Positions 1-6,222 of a stretch of DNA of 9,135 nucleotides are shown here, piece by piece. The notes under the pieces were generated by a model that saw only the letters and a program-made list of their open reading frames with translations, was not told the origin of the DNA and made no database searches. This DNA comes from JBBRHF01 sp038223055. Lineage in GTDB: Bacteria > Actinomycetota > Actinomycetes > JACCUZ01. Numbering within the stretch: position 1 is the first letter of the stretch; each line of letters begins with the position of its first letter. The DNA lies in the NCBI GenBank assembly GCA_038223055.1, contig JBBRHF010000173.1:1-9135 (forward strand), read 5' to 3'. A program made the position numbers and the translations under genes.

Positions 1-2
1 CG

Positions 3-113
3 GCGAAACCCTTCAAGTGGAAGTTCACCACCACCGACCTGGACGACATCCTCGAGCGCCTCGACCGACACCAGCCAGCCGAACCCGAGGCCCCCCAAGC
101 CAGCGCCGCATGA
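3..113 (+). CDS. IS630-family transposase, C-terminal end (partial, runs in from left edge)
   Basis: The frame is open from base 3 and ends at TGA 111-113, giving 36 residues. It begins AKPFKWKFTTTDLDDILERL, the hallmark end of IS630/Tc1-mariner-like DDE transposases, where a K-P-F-x-W-x-F-T block is followed by a short helix before the stop. A Pro/Ala/Glu-rich tail follows. The DDE catalytic core and the left terminal inverted repeat lie outside the window, so I cannot say whether the element is intact. The stop is about 160 bases before the aconitase start, so the right end of the element should fall in 114-260, but it cannot be placed without the other end. The overlapping frame starting at 17 (His/Arg/Pro-rich) is a shadow. 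Confidence 0.8.
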   Translation, partial: AKPFKWKFTTTDLDDILERLDRHQPAEPEAPQASAA

Positions 114-260
114 CCCCCGACGAACTTACAAACCTGACCACTAAGATGACAAACTCGGACCAAGTAACGCGTTCAGACACTGCGACCGAGGAGTCGACCG
201 CTACATGACCGACGTGCCCTGAAACCCGGCGCCTGATGGATCAAAGCCGTCCGCCCGAAT

Positions 261-267
261 GAGGAGG
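261..267 (+). promoter_or_regulatory. Strong ribosome binding site (GAGGAGG) that fixes the aconitase start
   Basis: A perfect GAGGAGG lies six bases before GTG 274. An in-frame ATG at 259 overlaps this site and so cannot be the start it serves. The protein from GTG begins MGRNVAQKLI, which matches how aconitases of this type begin. Confidence 0.85.
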
Positions 268-273
268 CACACC

Positions 274-2229
274 GTGGGCCGAAACGTCGCGCAAAAGCTT
301 ATCGCAGCCCATCTGGTGTCCGGCGAGATGACTCCTGGGGACGAGATCGCGCTCCGGGTCGACCAGACGCTCACCCAGGACGCCACCGGCACAATGGTCA
401 TGCTCGAGCTGGAGGCGCTCGGCCTGGATCGGGTGCGCACGGAGGTGTCGGTGCAGTATGTCGACCACAACCTGCTGCAGACCGACAGCAAGAACGCCGA
501 GGACCACGAGTTCTTGCGCTCGGCCTGTCAGCGGTTCGGGCTCTGGTACTCCAAGGCGGGTAACGGGGTCTCCCACCCCACCCATATGCAGCGGTTCGGG
601 ATCCCCGGCAAGATCATGGTCGGCTCGGACAGCCACACCCCGGCGGCCGGCGGGCTGGGCATGCTGGCGATTGGGTTGGGCGGCATCGAGGTGGCGATGG
701 CGATGGCCGGCTCACCGATCTACCTGCGGATGCCGCAGATCTGGGGTGTACGACTGACCGGTGAGCTGCAGGCCTGGGTCAGCGCCAAGGACGTCATCCT
801 GGAGATGCTCCGTCGTCACGGCGTCAAGGGCGGGGTGAACCGGATTATCGAGTACCACGGCCCCGGGCTGGCACAGCTCACCGCGATGGACCGGCATGTC
901 ATCGCGAACATGGGGGCCGAGCTGGGCGCTACCAGCACCGTGTTCCCGGCCGATGGACAGGTGCGGGCGTTCCTTCGCGCCGAGCAGCGTGAAGAGGACT
1001 TTGTCGAGCTGCTCGCCGACGAGGACGCGACGTACGACGTCACCGAGGAGATCGACCTGTCCACGCTGGAGCCGCTGATCGCGCTGCCCAGCTCTCCGGG
1101 CAACGTGGTGCCGGTCCGCGAGGCGGCTGGTCAGGACGTGGGACAGGTGGTGATCGGTTCCTCGGCCAACCCGGGCCTGCGTGACTTCGCGGTAGTGGCC
1201 GCGATCGTCCGCGGACGACAGAGCCCCGCGAGGGTGTCCTTCGACGTGAACCCATCCTCACGCCAGATCCTGCAGGACCTGACGAAGATGGGCGCCACGT
1301 TCGACCTGGTCGCGGCGGGCGCGCGGATCCACCAGTCCGGTTGTATGGGCTGTATCGGCATGGGCCAGGCGCCATCGGCGGGGAGCATCAGCCTGCGCAC
1401 GTTCCCGCGCAACTTCCCGGGGCGCTCCGGGACGCAGGAGGACTCGGTCTTCCTCTGTTCCCCCGAGACCGCCGCCGCGGCCGCACTCACCGGGCAGATC
1501 ACCGACCCTCGGGATCTGCCGCGGCTGCTCGACATCGACTACCCGCGCGTCGAGCTGCCGACCGAGTCGAGCGTGAACGCCGCGATGCTCGAGGCACCGC
1601 TGGTGGCGGAGCAGGCCGCTGGGGTCGAGCTGGTCAAGGGATCGAACATCTCCTCGCTGCCGGATTTCGACCCGCTGCCGGACCGGATCGAGGCACCGGT
1701 CGCGCTCAAGGTCGGCGACGACGTGTCCACCGACGCGATCCTGCCGGCCGGCGCGGCGGTGCTGCCCTACCGAAGCAACATTCCCAAGCTGGCCGAGTTC
1801 ACCTTCAGCCAGCTCGACCCGAGCTACCCCGCACGGGCCCTCGCGACCAAGAATAGCAGTGGGCACGTCGTTGTCGCCGGCGCCAACTACGGGCAGGGGT
1901 CCTCGCGCGAGCACGCCGCGATCGCCCCGCGCTATCTCGGTCTGCGTGCGGTCCTCGCGGTGTCCTTCGCGCGAATCCACTGGCAGAACCTGGCGAACTT
2001 CGGAGTGCTCGCACTGGAGTTCGCCGATCCCGATGACTACCGGCGGGTCGAGCAGGGTGACGTCCTGGTGCTGGAGGGCATTCGGGCCACCCTCCCCACC
2101 GGCACCGAGATCACGGTGCGCAACACCACCCGCGACGAGCACTACGTTGCCCGACACCGACTCTCCGAACGGCAGGTCGGGGTGCTCCTGGCCGGTGGAC
2201 TGCTTCCCTGGCTCCGCCAGCAGAACTAA
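274..2229 (+). CDS. acn: Aconitate hydratase (Aquifex-type aconitase)
   Basis: This 651-residue enzyme should interconvert citrate and isocitrate via cis-aconitate in the cytosol (TCA/glyoxylate cycle). Its length fits the Aquifex-type aconitase group (about 650 residues), shorter than the roughly 900-residue AcnA type. Visible motifs are DQTLTQDATGT (30-40), YVDHN (62-66), GSDSHTP (117-123), the paired cysteines in GCMGCIGMGQ (C357, C360), and in the C-terminal swivel domain GANYGQGSSREHA (536-548), which carries the active-site Ser/Arg of the family. One oddity: where canonical aconitases have GSCTNS with the first [4Fe-4S] cysteine, this protein reads GSSANP, placing Ser297 at the ligand position. 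Another cysteine (C395) sits in FLCSPE. No regulator or pathway gene adjoins it; an IS630 remnant lies upstream and transposon debris downstream. No clear promoter was seen in 114-258. The family call is secure; substrate preference is inferred. Confidence 0.93.
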   Translation: MGRNVAQKLIAAHLVSGEMTPGDEIALRVDQTLTQDATGTMVMLELEALGLDRVRTEVSVQYVDHNLLQTDSKNAEDHEFLRSACQRFGLWYSKAGNGVSHPTHMQRFGIPGKIMVGSDSHTPAAGGLGMLAIGLGGIEVAMAMAGSPIYLRMPQIWGVRLTGELQAWVSAKDVILEMLRRHGVKGGVNRIIEYHGPGLAQLTAMDRHVIANMGAELGATSTVFPADGQVRAFLRAEQREEDFVELLADEDATYDVTEEIDLSTLEPLIALPSSPGNVVPVREAAGQDVGQVVIGSSANPGLRDFAVVAAIVRGRQSPARVSFDVNPSSRQILQDLTKMGATFDLVAAGARIHQSGCMGCIGMGQAPSAGSISLRTFPRNFPGRSGTQEDSVFLCSPETAAAAALTGQITDPRDLPRLLDIDYPRVELPTESSVNAAMLEAPLVAEQAAGVELVKGSNISSLPDFDPLPDRIEAPVALKVGDDVSTDAILPAGAAVLPYRSNIPKLAEFTFSQLDPSYPARALATKNSSGHVVVAGANYGQGSSREHAAIAPRYLGLRAVLAVSFARIHWQNLANFGVLALEFADPDDYRRVEQGDVLVLEGIRATLPTGTEITVRNTTRDEHYVARHRLSERQVGVLLAGGLLPWLRQQN

Positions 2230-2253
2230 TCGCCAACCAAATGAATCGTCTGG

Positions 2254-2307
2254 GGCAGCGCAGCAACGAGGCCGCCGTCGCTGAGGTGCTCGAAGCGTTG
2301 CGCTGCC
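2254..2307. repeat. Imperfect inverted repeat / possible transcript-end hairpin after aconitase
   Basis: Bases 2254-2261 plus 2265-2268 (GGCAGCGC, a 3-base bulge, AACG) pair with 2296-2307 (CGTTGCGCTGCC). This gives a 12-bp GC-rich stem around a loop of about 27 bases, starting 25 bases past the aconitase stop. There is no T-run, so it is at best a non-canonical terminator and could equally be the scar of a mobile element. Confidence 0.4.
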
Positions 2308-2395
2308 GATGACGGTCAACGCGATCCGCCGCTGCCGGGCGGTATCTCTCGCCGGCTCCTGCTACTTCGTCATGCGGACCATGCCCGAGGCATCC

Positions 2396-2599
2396 TCATC
2401 GACGCGGGGGCTTGAGCAGCAACGGAACGGCCAGTGGCGCTACGCACCGCGTGGCCGAGTCGGTGAAGATCTTGCCTGCAAGCATGTGGCGTTGGTGGTC
2501 GCCTATGAAACACACTGGGACGGGGTCGGTCCAGGGGGAGGTGGGGGTGCCGGTAAGAATCGTGTCACCAGGGGCAATCCCGGATGATCTTGGATGTGC
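2396..2599 (-). pseudogene. Possible fragment with an FAH-family-like motif
   Basis: The stretch 2230-2643 holds no convincing intact gene. On the minus strand one frame is open from about 2599 to a TGA at 2396-2398 (about 67 codons, no good start). It contains IAPGDTILTGTP at 2578-2543, very like the PGDxILTGTP motif near the C-terminus of fumarylacetoacetate-hydrolase-family enzymes. The residues after it do not follow the family's usual GVGP/EVEIEG pattern, so only a small relic, or chance, is supported. The plus-strand frames across this area (2309-2587, 2412-2639) have poor codon bias and no recognisable content. Confidence 0.25.
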
Positions 2600-2643
2600 T
2601 CAGCGTGCTTCCCTGCGGCAGGGCGTAACGGCAGGATGATCCC

Positions 2644-3142
2644 ATGGCACGGACGCCACTAGACGTCGATGAGCTCGTCGAGCTCTGGACTCTGCTGAAG
2701 GAGGACCGGGAGCTCCTCGCCGGCAAGTACGGCGCGACGAGGTTGGGGTTCGCCTTGTTGCTGAAGTTCTACACCCAGCATGGAAGATTCCCGCGAGGTC
2801 GAGCGGAGTTGCTTGACGAGGCTGTCGCGTTCGTCGCCGGGCAGGTGCGGGTGCCAGCGTCGGAGCTGGGGCTGTACGACTGGTTCGGTCGGACGAATAC
2901 GTTCCACCGTGCGCAGGTCCGGACGCATCTGGGGTTCCGGGAGTGCAGTGTCGCGGACGCGGAGAAGCTGACCGGATGACTCGCTGACCACGTCGCCCTC
3001 AGGGAGCGCCGCCCGGACCGGTGCATGCCGAACTGCCCAACGCTGCCGCGCGGAGTCAATCGAGCCGCCTGCGGCGGGCCGGTGCGCCCGGATCGTGCAG
3101 GAAGCGCTGCACGCCGCTGAGGAGATGTTGACGCTGCGGGTA
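2644..3142 (+). pseudogene. Tn3-family transposase N-terminal domain (DUF4158), truncated and decayed
   Basis: The first 111 codons from ATG 2644 read MARTPLDVDELVELW, then GATRLGFALLLKF, YTQHGRFPRG, VRVPASELGLYDW and HRAQVRTHLGFRECSVAD. This is the N-terminal domain (DUF4158) of actinobacterial Tn3 transposases, whose full length is about 1000 residues. A TGA at 2977-2979 sits where relatives seem to have Trp, and the same frame goes on as LADHVALRERRPDR. Two further frame changes near 3021 and 3035 are needed to follow VHAEL and then QRCRAESIEPPAAGR through LHAAEEMLTLR. Similarity stops near 3140, where the frame meets the dehalogenase fragment. The catalytic DDE core is absent, so it cannot transpose. 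An AGGAT lies just upstream of the start. It is a different lineage from the transposase remnant at 4138-4700. Confidence 0.75.
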
Positions 3143-3146
3143 CGTG

Positions 3147-3365
3147 GGGTGCCGGTACGCGCTGGACCGTATCGGTCGCCCGGCCGAGGATGTCGCACTG
3201 ATCGCCGTGCACGCGTTCGACTGTCACGGGGCGCACGCCGAGGGGCTCACCACCGGGTGGGCCGGGCGGCTCGGGAAGCATTACCCTGAAATCTTCACCC
3301 CCGACGTCACCGGTGTCGACCTGGCCGAGGTCGCCACCGGGCTCGTCGCACTGCCCGAATCGTGA
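3147..3365 (+). pseudogene. HAD-superfamily hydrolase (haloacid dehalogenase type II-like), 3' fragment only
   Basis: About 72 residues ending at TGA 3363-3365 read CRYALDRIGRPAEDVALIAV, then HAFDCHGAHAEGLTTGWAGR, then YPEIFTPDVTGVDLAEVATG. This matches the final third of type II haloacid dehalogenases: the motif with the metal-binding acidic residue, the GAxxAGxxTxW segment and the closing GxDLxEVA helix. The N-terminal nucleophile Asp and the cap domain are missing because the reading frame joins the Tn3 transposase fragment at about 3143. A GTG at 3144 opens the frame but has no good ribosome site, so it is probably not translated. The intact ancestor would have ended 48 bases before the SRPBCC gene and may have been its operon partner. 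Confidence 0.7.
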
Positions 3366-3413
3366 CCCCCGACGCGAATTTCTGATCACCCTCCAACGTG
3401 AAGGAGCCAGATC

Positions 3414-3809
3414 ATGGCCACTCTGCGCAGTCACATCACGATCGACCGGCCCGCCGGCGAGGTGTGGGCGGTGGTGAGCGACGCCGGCGCCATCTCGACG
3501 TGGTTCCCGATGGTCCAGACCTCCACCGCGACCGGGGAGGATCGACACTGCACGCTTGAAGGAGGCGTCCCGCTCGACGAGAAGATCGTCACCAACGATC
3601 CGGATCTGCGTCGATTCCAGTACCGCATCGTCGGCGGTGGCGTGCCGGCCCAGTCGCACCTCGGAACAATCGACGTGATCGAGCAGGGCGGCATCAGCCT
3701 CGTCGTCTACAGCACGGAGATCACTCCCGATGAGCTCGCCGGGACCCTCGGCCCGGCGATCGAGGACGGCATCCGTGGACTCAAGCAGCACTGCGAGACG
3801 AACGCCTGA
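3414..3809 (+). CDS. SRPBCC-family (Bet v 1-like / polyketide cyclase-type) small protein
   Basis: This 131-residue cytosolic protein has a good ribosome site (AAGGAG at 3401-3406, seven bases before the ATG). The N-terminus, HITIDRPAGEVWAVVSDAGA followed by ISTWFPMV, is the classic first strand, helix and Trp segment of SRPBCC/START-like ligand-binding folds. The end, DELAGTLGPAIEDGIRGLKQ, is the long C-terminal helix that closes the hydrophobic pocket. The family includes polyketide cyclases/dehydrases, stress proteins and lipid carriers; the ligand cannot be named here. Length is typical (130-150) and no frame break is seen. It is the only intact gene between the two Tn3 remnants, so it may be cargo or an old chromosomal neighbour of the truncated dehalogenase-like gene. 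Confidence 0.8.
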   Translation: MATLRSHITIDRPAGEVWAVVSDAGAISTWFPMVQTSTATGEDRHCTLEGGVPLDEKIVTNDPDLRRFQYRIVGGGVPAQSHLGTIDVIEQGGISLVVYSTEITPDELAGTLGPAIEDGIRGLKQHCETNA

Positions 3810-4137
3810 TACCAGGACTGTCGACCTTGGTGCAGCGCCCTTGGACGCGGCCCGGGGGAGGCTCACTGCGTCCTGTCACGGTTACGGCCCCCGGTTCGGG
3901 CCTGGTCACCCACGTTCTGCAATGGCCTGGCGATCACTGCGGCCCGGAGTTCCCGGTCGAGGAACGCGACCTCACCAATGCCGTTGCCCAGAGTCCGACA
4001 TCGCACCGCAGATGCCCGTGAGTGCCACCAACGATTCCCACGCCTCAGCGGCACGCTGTTCCTGCTGCCGCTGTGTCGCTGCCGACACTGTGTCCCAGCG
4101 CTGGCTACCCCGGGGCCCTGGTCCAACGCGGTCAGCG
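3810..4137. other. Gene-free stretch between SRPBCC gene and Tn3 remnant
   Basis: No frame here has a start, length and codon bias together that I would accept. Short open frames occur on both strands, but their residues look like shadow translation. A small near-palindrome GACACTGTGTC lies at 4084-4094. The left end of the second Tn3 relic presumably lies here, but I could not identify a terminal inverted repeat. Confidence 0.5.
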
Positions 4138-4291
4138 TCAGCCGGCTGCGGCTCGGGCGGCAGCGTCGGCGTCAAGCACCGGGCAGCCCTGGGCGCCTAG
4201 CGCATTGAGTGCGTGGTCGAAGGTAGAGGGTGTTCCAGAGCGTGATGAAGTTTAGGACCAGGCCGAGTGCGCCAAGTTGGTCTTCCATGCC
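4138..4291 (-). pseudogene. Tn3-family transposase, C-terminal fragment
   Basis: Read on the minus strand from 4291, the frame gives MEDQLGALGLVLNFITLWNT followed by LYL. This is the strongly conserved near-C-terminal block of Tn3 transposases (M-x-D-Q-L-G-A-L-G-L-V-L-N plus LWNT-x-YL). One extra base near 4220 shifts the frame; after it, DHALNALGAQGCPVLDADAA continues the expected order and stops at TGA 4140-4138. The last 40 or so residues of intact relatives (HxN-x-LGRYSF region) are missing. It has the same orientation as the N-terminal fragment at 4429-4700 and is collinear with it, so the two are likely ends of a single gene that lost about 2.5 kb from its middle. Confidence 0.7.
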
Positions 4292-4292
4292 G

Positions 4293-4379
4293 GGGCAATC
4301 CCTGGAGATCTACAGCCGCCTCGCCCTCGCCGACGCCCAACAGCACGACAACGAAGTCATCACCCGGTTCCCCGTCTGA
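4293..4379 (+). pseudogene. Tyrosine recombinase (phage-type integrase), C-terminal fragment
   Basis: The plus-strand frame reads QSLEIYSRLALADAQQHDNE then VITRFPV and stops at TGA 4377-4379. Tyrosine recombinases of the XerC/integrase type end in this way: a GH-x-S-x-x-x-x-x-Y segment carrying the catalytic Tyr, then a short helix. The Tyr and the following RLALADAQ block are present; the upstream Arg/His catalytic residues are not. The fragment fills the gap between the two ends of the minus-strand Tn3 transposase, on the opposite strand. It looks like the leftover of an integrase-bearing insertion removed by deletion. Confidence 0.65.
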
Positions 4380-4428
4380 CCGCCACCGCCACCTTGCGGC
4401 CTGGGCCACGCTCGGGAGAACGGGGCCG

Positions 4429-4700
4429 ACACGACGCGTCCGCGACCCCCAATCGCCCCGCCAGGCACTCCACCACCCCGACCGGCACCTGCCTCGGGTC
4501 GGCCATGAACCACCCCAGGAAACGCACCGTGCACAACTGGACGGCGAACCCCAACCGGTTGTGGTCACGGCGCCTGGCCTCCACCAGCTCCGGTCCGCGG
4601 CGTCCACGAAGAAGAACCTCTCCAGCTCGTCAGGGAAGGAACCCCCCCGGTACGCCGCGTACCCCGCAGCCTGCCCATCCGACAAGAACTCGACCGGCAC
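4429..4700 (-). pseudogene. Tn3-family transposase, N-terminal domain (DUF4158), frameshifted
   Basis: From GTG 4700, with GGAGGTT just upstream, the minus strand reads VPVEFLSDGQAAGYAAYRGG, SFPDELERFFFVDAADR. After a one-base loss near 4590 it continues as EARRRDHNRLGFAVQLCTVR, FLGWFMADPRQVPVGVVECL, LGVADASC. This is the standard start of actinobacterial Tn3 transposases (VEFLSDEQ..., LERFFFLDDAD, DHNRLGFALQL). Similarity is lost past about 4429 and the frame stops at 4360. The gene is dead because of the frameshift and the missing catalytic middle. Its C-terminal end is the separate feature at 4138-4291. Confidence 0.78.
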
Positions 4701-4787
4701 CCCAACCTCCAACAGCCGACAACACGACCGCCGAAGACTCATCTACTCAAACCAGGAGGTCAACGCCAGGATCCAGACCAGAAGGGT

Positions 4788-5047
4788 TTAGCGCACGATC
4801 CTGTTCCGATGTTCCTCAACCCCCAACTCGGCCAGCCCGTCGACCAGCTTCGGCGCGAGGCACCGCGCAACCCCGGCAGCGGGCCCGGTCCGGTCGCAGC
4901 GCGACCACCGAGCCGTCCAGGCGGCGGACCCGCCGGGTCCGCGCCCGCGACCAGACCCGCAGCACCCCCTCGCAGTCCGGCTCCGGGCAGCTGAGCACCC
5001 GCGAGCAGCGCTCGCCGCGCCGCGTCGGGGTCCACGACCGTGATCAC
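4788..5047 (-). pseudogene. DUF6431-like zinc-ribbon protein, decayed
   Basis: From GTG 5047 the minus strand reads VITVVDPDAARRALLAG. After a one-base frame change at about 5000 it continues LSCPEPDCEGVLRVWSRART, RRVRRLDGSVVALRPDRARC, RGC (to about 4867). The C-x4-C and later C-x2-C pairs, with an Arg-rich middle, fit the zinc ribbon of DUF6431 proteins. I recall these as HTH-bearing proteins common among actinobacterial transposon-type genes; their exact role is not known to me. The expected THVLLPA continuation is missing. Instead a different frame gives RCLAPKLVDGLAELGVEEHR then NRIVR and stops at TAA 4790-4788, so the 3' part may come from another gene. Family assignment is from memory of conserved residues. 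Confidence 0.5.
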
Positions 5048-5368
5048 GCAAGCTCGCTCTCTGCATCCGGCCACCCTGCCGTGCAGACCGGCGGGCCGGG
5101 AAGGGGGAAGTCGTGTTGCAGCGGCCACGCTCCGCCGGGTCCACGACAACCCCTTTGGACCCAACGGCTTCAGCGCACCTCGACGACACGGTGCGGACCA
5201 GCCAGCTGTGACACCCCCAGCGCGATCAGCCACACCACGGTTCATCCACACCGTGGCGTCGCACACCAACGACCCGACCAGAGTCCGGCACCCCTCGCCA
5301 AGCCCGTCTCACCATGACGCGATCGTCCCCAGCCAACGCGACGGTCAACAGGCACCTGGACCGCGCTG
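5048..5368. other. Gene-free region upstream of the multi-HTH gene
   Basis: No coding frame here is convincing. It holds a perfect 10-bp palindrome CGTGATCACG (5039-5048) over the start of the decayed DUF6431-like gene, and an inverted repeat at 5235-5256. An ATG at 5313 opens a different frame (MTRSSPANATVNRHLDRA) that would join the HTH protein if one base were lost near 5368, so the HTH gene may once have had a longer N-terminus. Confidence 0.45.
5235..5256. promoter_or_regulatory. Inverted repeat, candidate operator
   Basis: CCACGGT (5235-5241) and ACCGTGG (5250-5256) form a perfect 7-bp inverted repeat with an 8-base spacer, giving arms about 15 bp (1.5 helical turns) apart centre to centre. 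It lies about 113 bases before the start of a multi-HTH DNA-binding protein, so autoregulation is possible but unproven. Confidence 0.3.
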
Positions 5369-6139
5369 GTGGACGCCGCACCATCCCGAGACCACGTCCA
5401 GGCACTACGGCAGGCCGGGCTGAGCCTGGCGCGCATCGCCGAGCTGTCTGGAGCCGGCCGGGGCACCGTTAACGCCCTCGCGGACGGGACACCGGCCCGC
5501 CGCCAGCCCCCGCCGACGCGGGTACGCGCCGACACCGAACGGCGCCTGCTCGCGGTCCGGGCCGACCCGAGCAACGCCGCCCCCGGCCGGCGGATCGACG
5601 CCACCGGAACCCGCCGGCGCCTACACGGTCTCGCCGCCCTGGGCTGGTCCATCCCTGCCCTGACCCCGCACACAACCCTCACCGCCCGCACCCTGCGCCG
5701 CACCCTGACGGCCGGGACCGTCACGGCCGGCACCGCGCGGGCGATCGCCGCGCTCTACCACCAGCTGCACGCCATCGCGGTCGCCCGCCCCAGTGCTGCA
5801 GGCCGAGCCGCACCGCCGGCGTGGGACCACACCGACAACGACACCGACCAGCCCGACACACCGCCGCGCCGCGGCCTCCGCGGCGATCACCTCGACGCCA
5901 ACGAGACCGACACCGACACCGACCCCGGCCACGACGACAGAGGCCCCGTGCTGGACCAGGTCGCGGTCGAACGCGCCATGACCGGCGAGCGACTCCACCT
6001 CACCAACGCAGAACGCCGCGACGCCGTCGCACGGCTGACCCGCTGCGGCCTGTCCGCCCGGCTCATCGCCGAACTGCTCCACACCACCAGCGGCACCGTC
6101 ACCCGTCTACGCGCCGCCGGCCGGGACGTAGCTGCGTGA
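5369..6139 (+). CDS. Multi-helix-turn-helix DNA-binding protein (actinobacterial accessory type)
   Basis: This 256-residue protein from GTG 5369 has three HTH-like units: residues 17-40 (GLSLARIAELSGAGRGTVNA...), about 80-133 (GTRRRLHGLAALGWSIPAL, a Thr/Arg-rich recognition part, then ARAIAALYHQL), and 226-250 (CGLSARLIAELLHTTSGTVT...). Between the second and third is a Asp/Thr/Pro-rich linker (151-190), low in complexity with repeated Asp-Thr. The layout resembles hypothetical DNA-binding proteins found near WhiB-type or phage and plasmid genes in actinomycetes. A regulatory or replication-accessory role is inferred; the target is unknown. The ribosome site is weak, and an upstream ATG at 5313 lies in another frame, so the true start could differ or the 5' end could carry a frameshift. 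Strong G/C at third positions supports real coding. Confidence 0.72.
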   Translation: MDAAPSRDHVQALRQAGLSLARIAELSGAGRGTVNALADGTPARRQPPPTRVRADTERRLLAVRADPSNAAPGRRIDATGTRRRLHGLAALGWSIPALTPHTTLTARTLRRTLTAGTVTAGTARAIAALYHQLHAIAVARPSAAGRAAPPAWDHTDNDTDQPDTPPRRGLRGDHLDANETDTDTDPGHDDRGPVLDQVAVERAMTGERLHLTNAERRDAVARLTRCGLSARLIAELLHTTSGTVTRLRAAGRDVAA

Positions 6140-6222
6140 TCCGCCGACGCGGTGGAGGCGCCGCGGCCGACAGGCACGTAGCGACCCACCGAAACACCAA
6201 GGAACGCGAGGAGTGATCGGCA

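Noticed and set aside
259..273. ATG start for aconitase five codons upstream
   Set aside because: This ATG overlaps the GAGGAGG site; the GTG at 274 has proper spacing and gives the family's usual MGxNVAQK start.
1258..2319. 353-codon open frame on the minus strand over the aconitase
   Set aside because: It is antisense to a clear aconitase with intact motifs; the Arg/Gly/His-rich translation is the usual shadow in GC-rich DNA.
2309..2639. Two short plus-strand open frames between aconitase and the Tn3 relic
   Set aside because: They have no ribosome site, poor codon bias and no recognisable motif.
2769..3866. 365-codon minus-strand frame across the Tn3, HAD and SRPBCC genes
   Set aside because: Three recognisable plus-strand genes or gene relics lie opposite it, and its residues match no family.
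4277..5317. 346-codon plus-strand frame rich in Pro, Arg, Thr and Ser
   Set aside because: It is antisense to transposase and DUF6431-like relics and has shadow-like composition. Only the integrase fragment at 4293-4379, in another frame, is real here.
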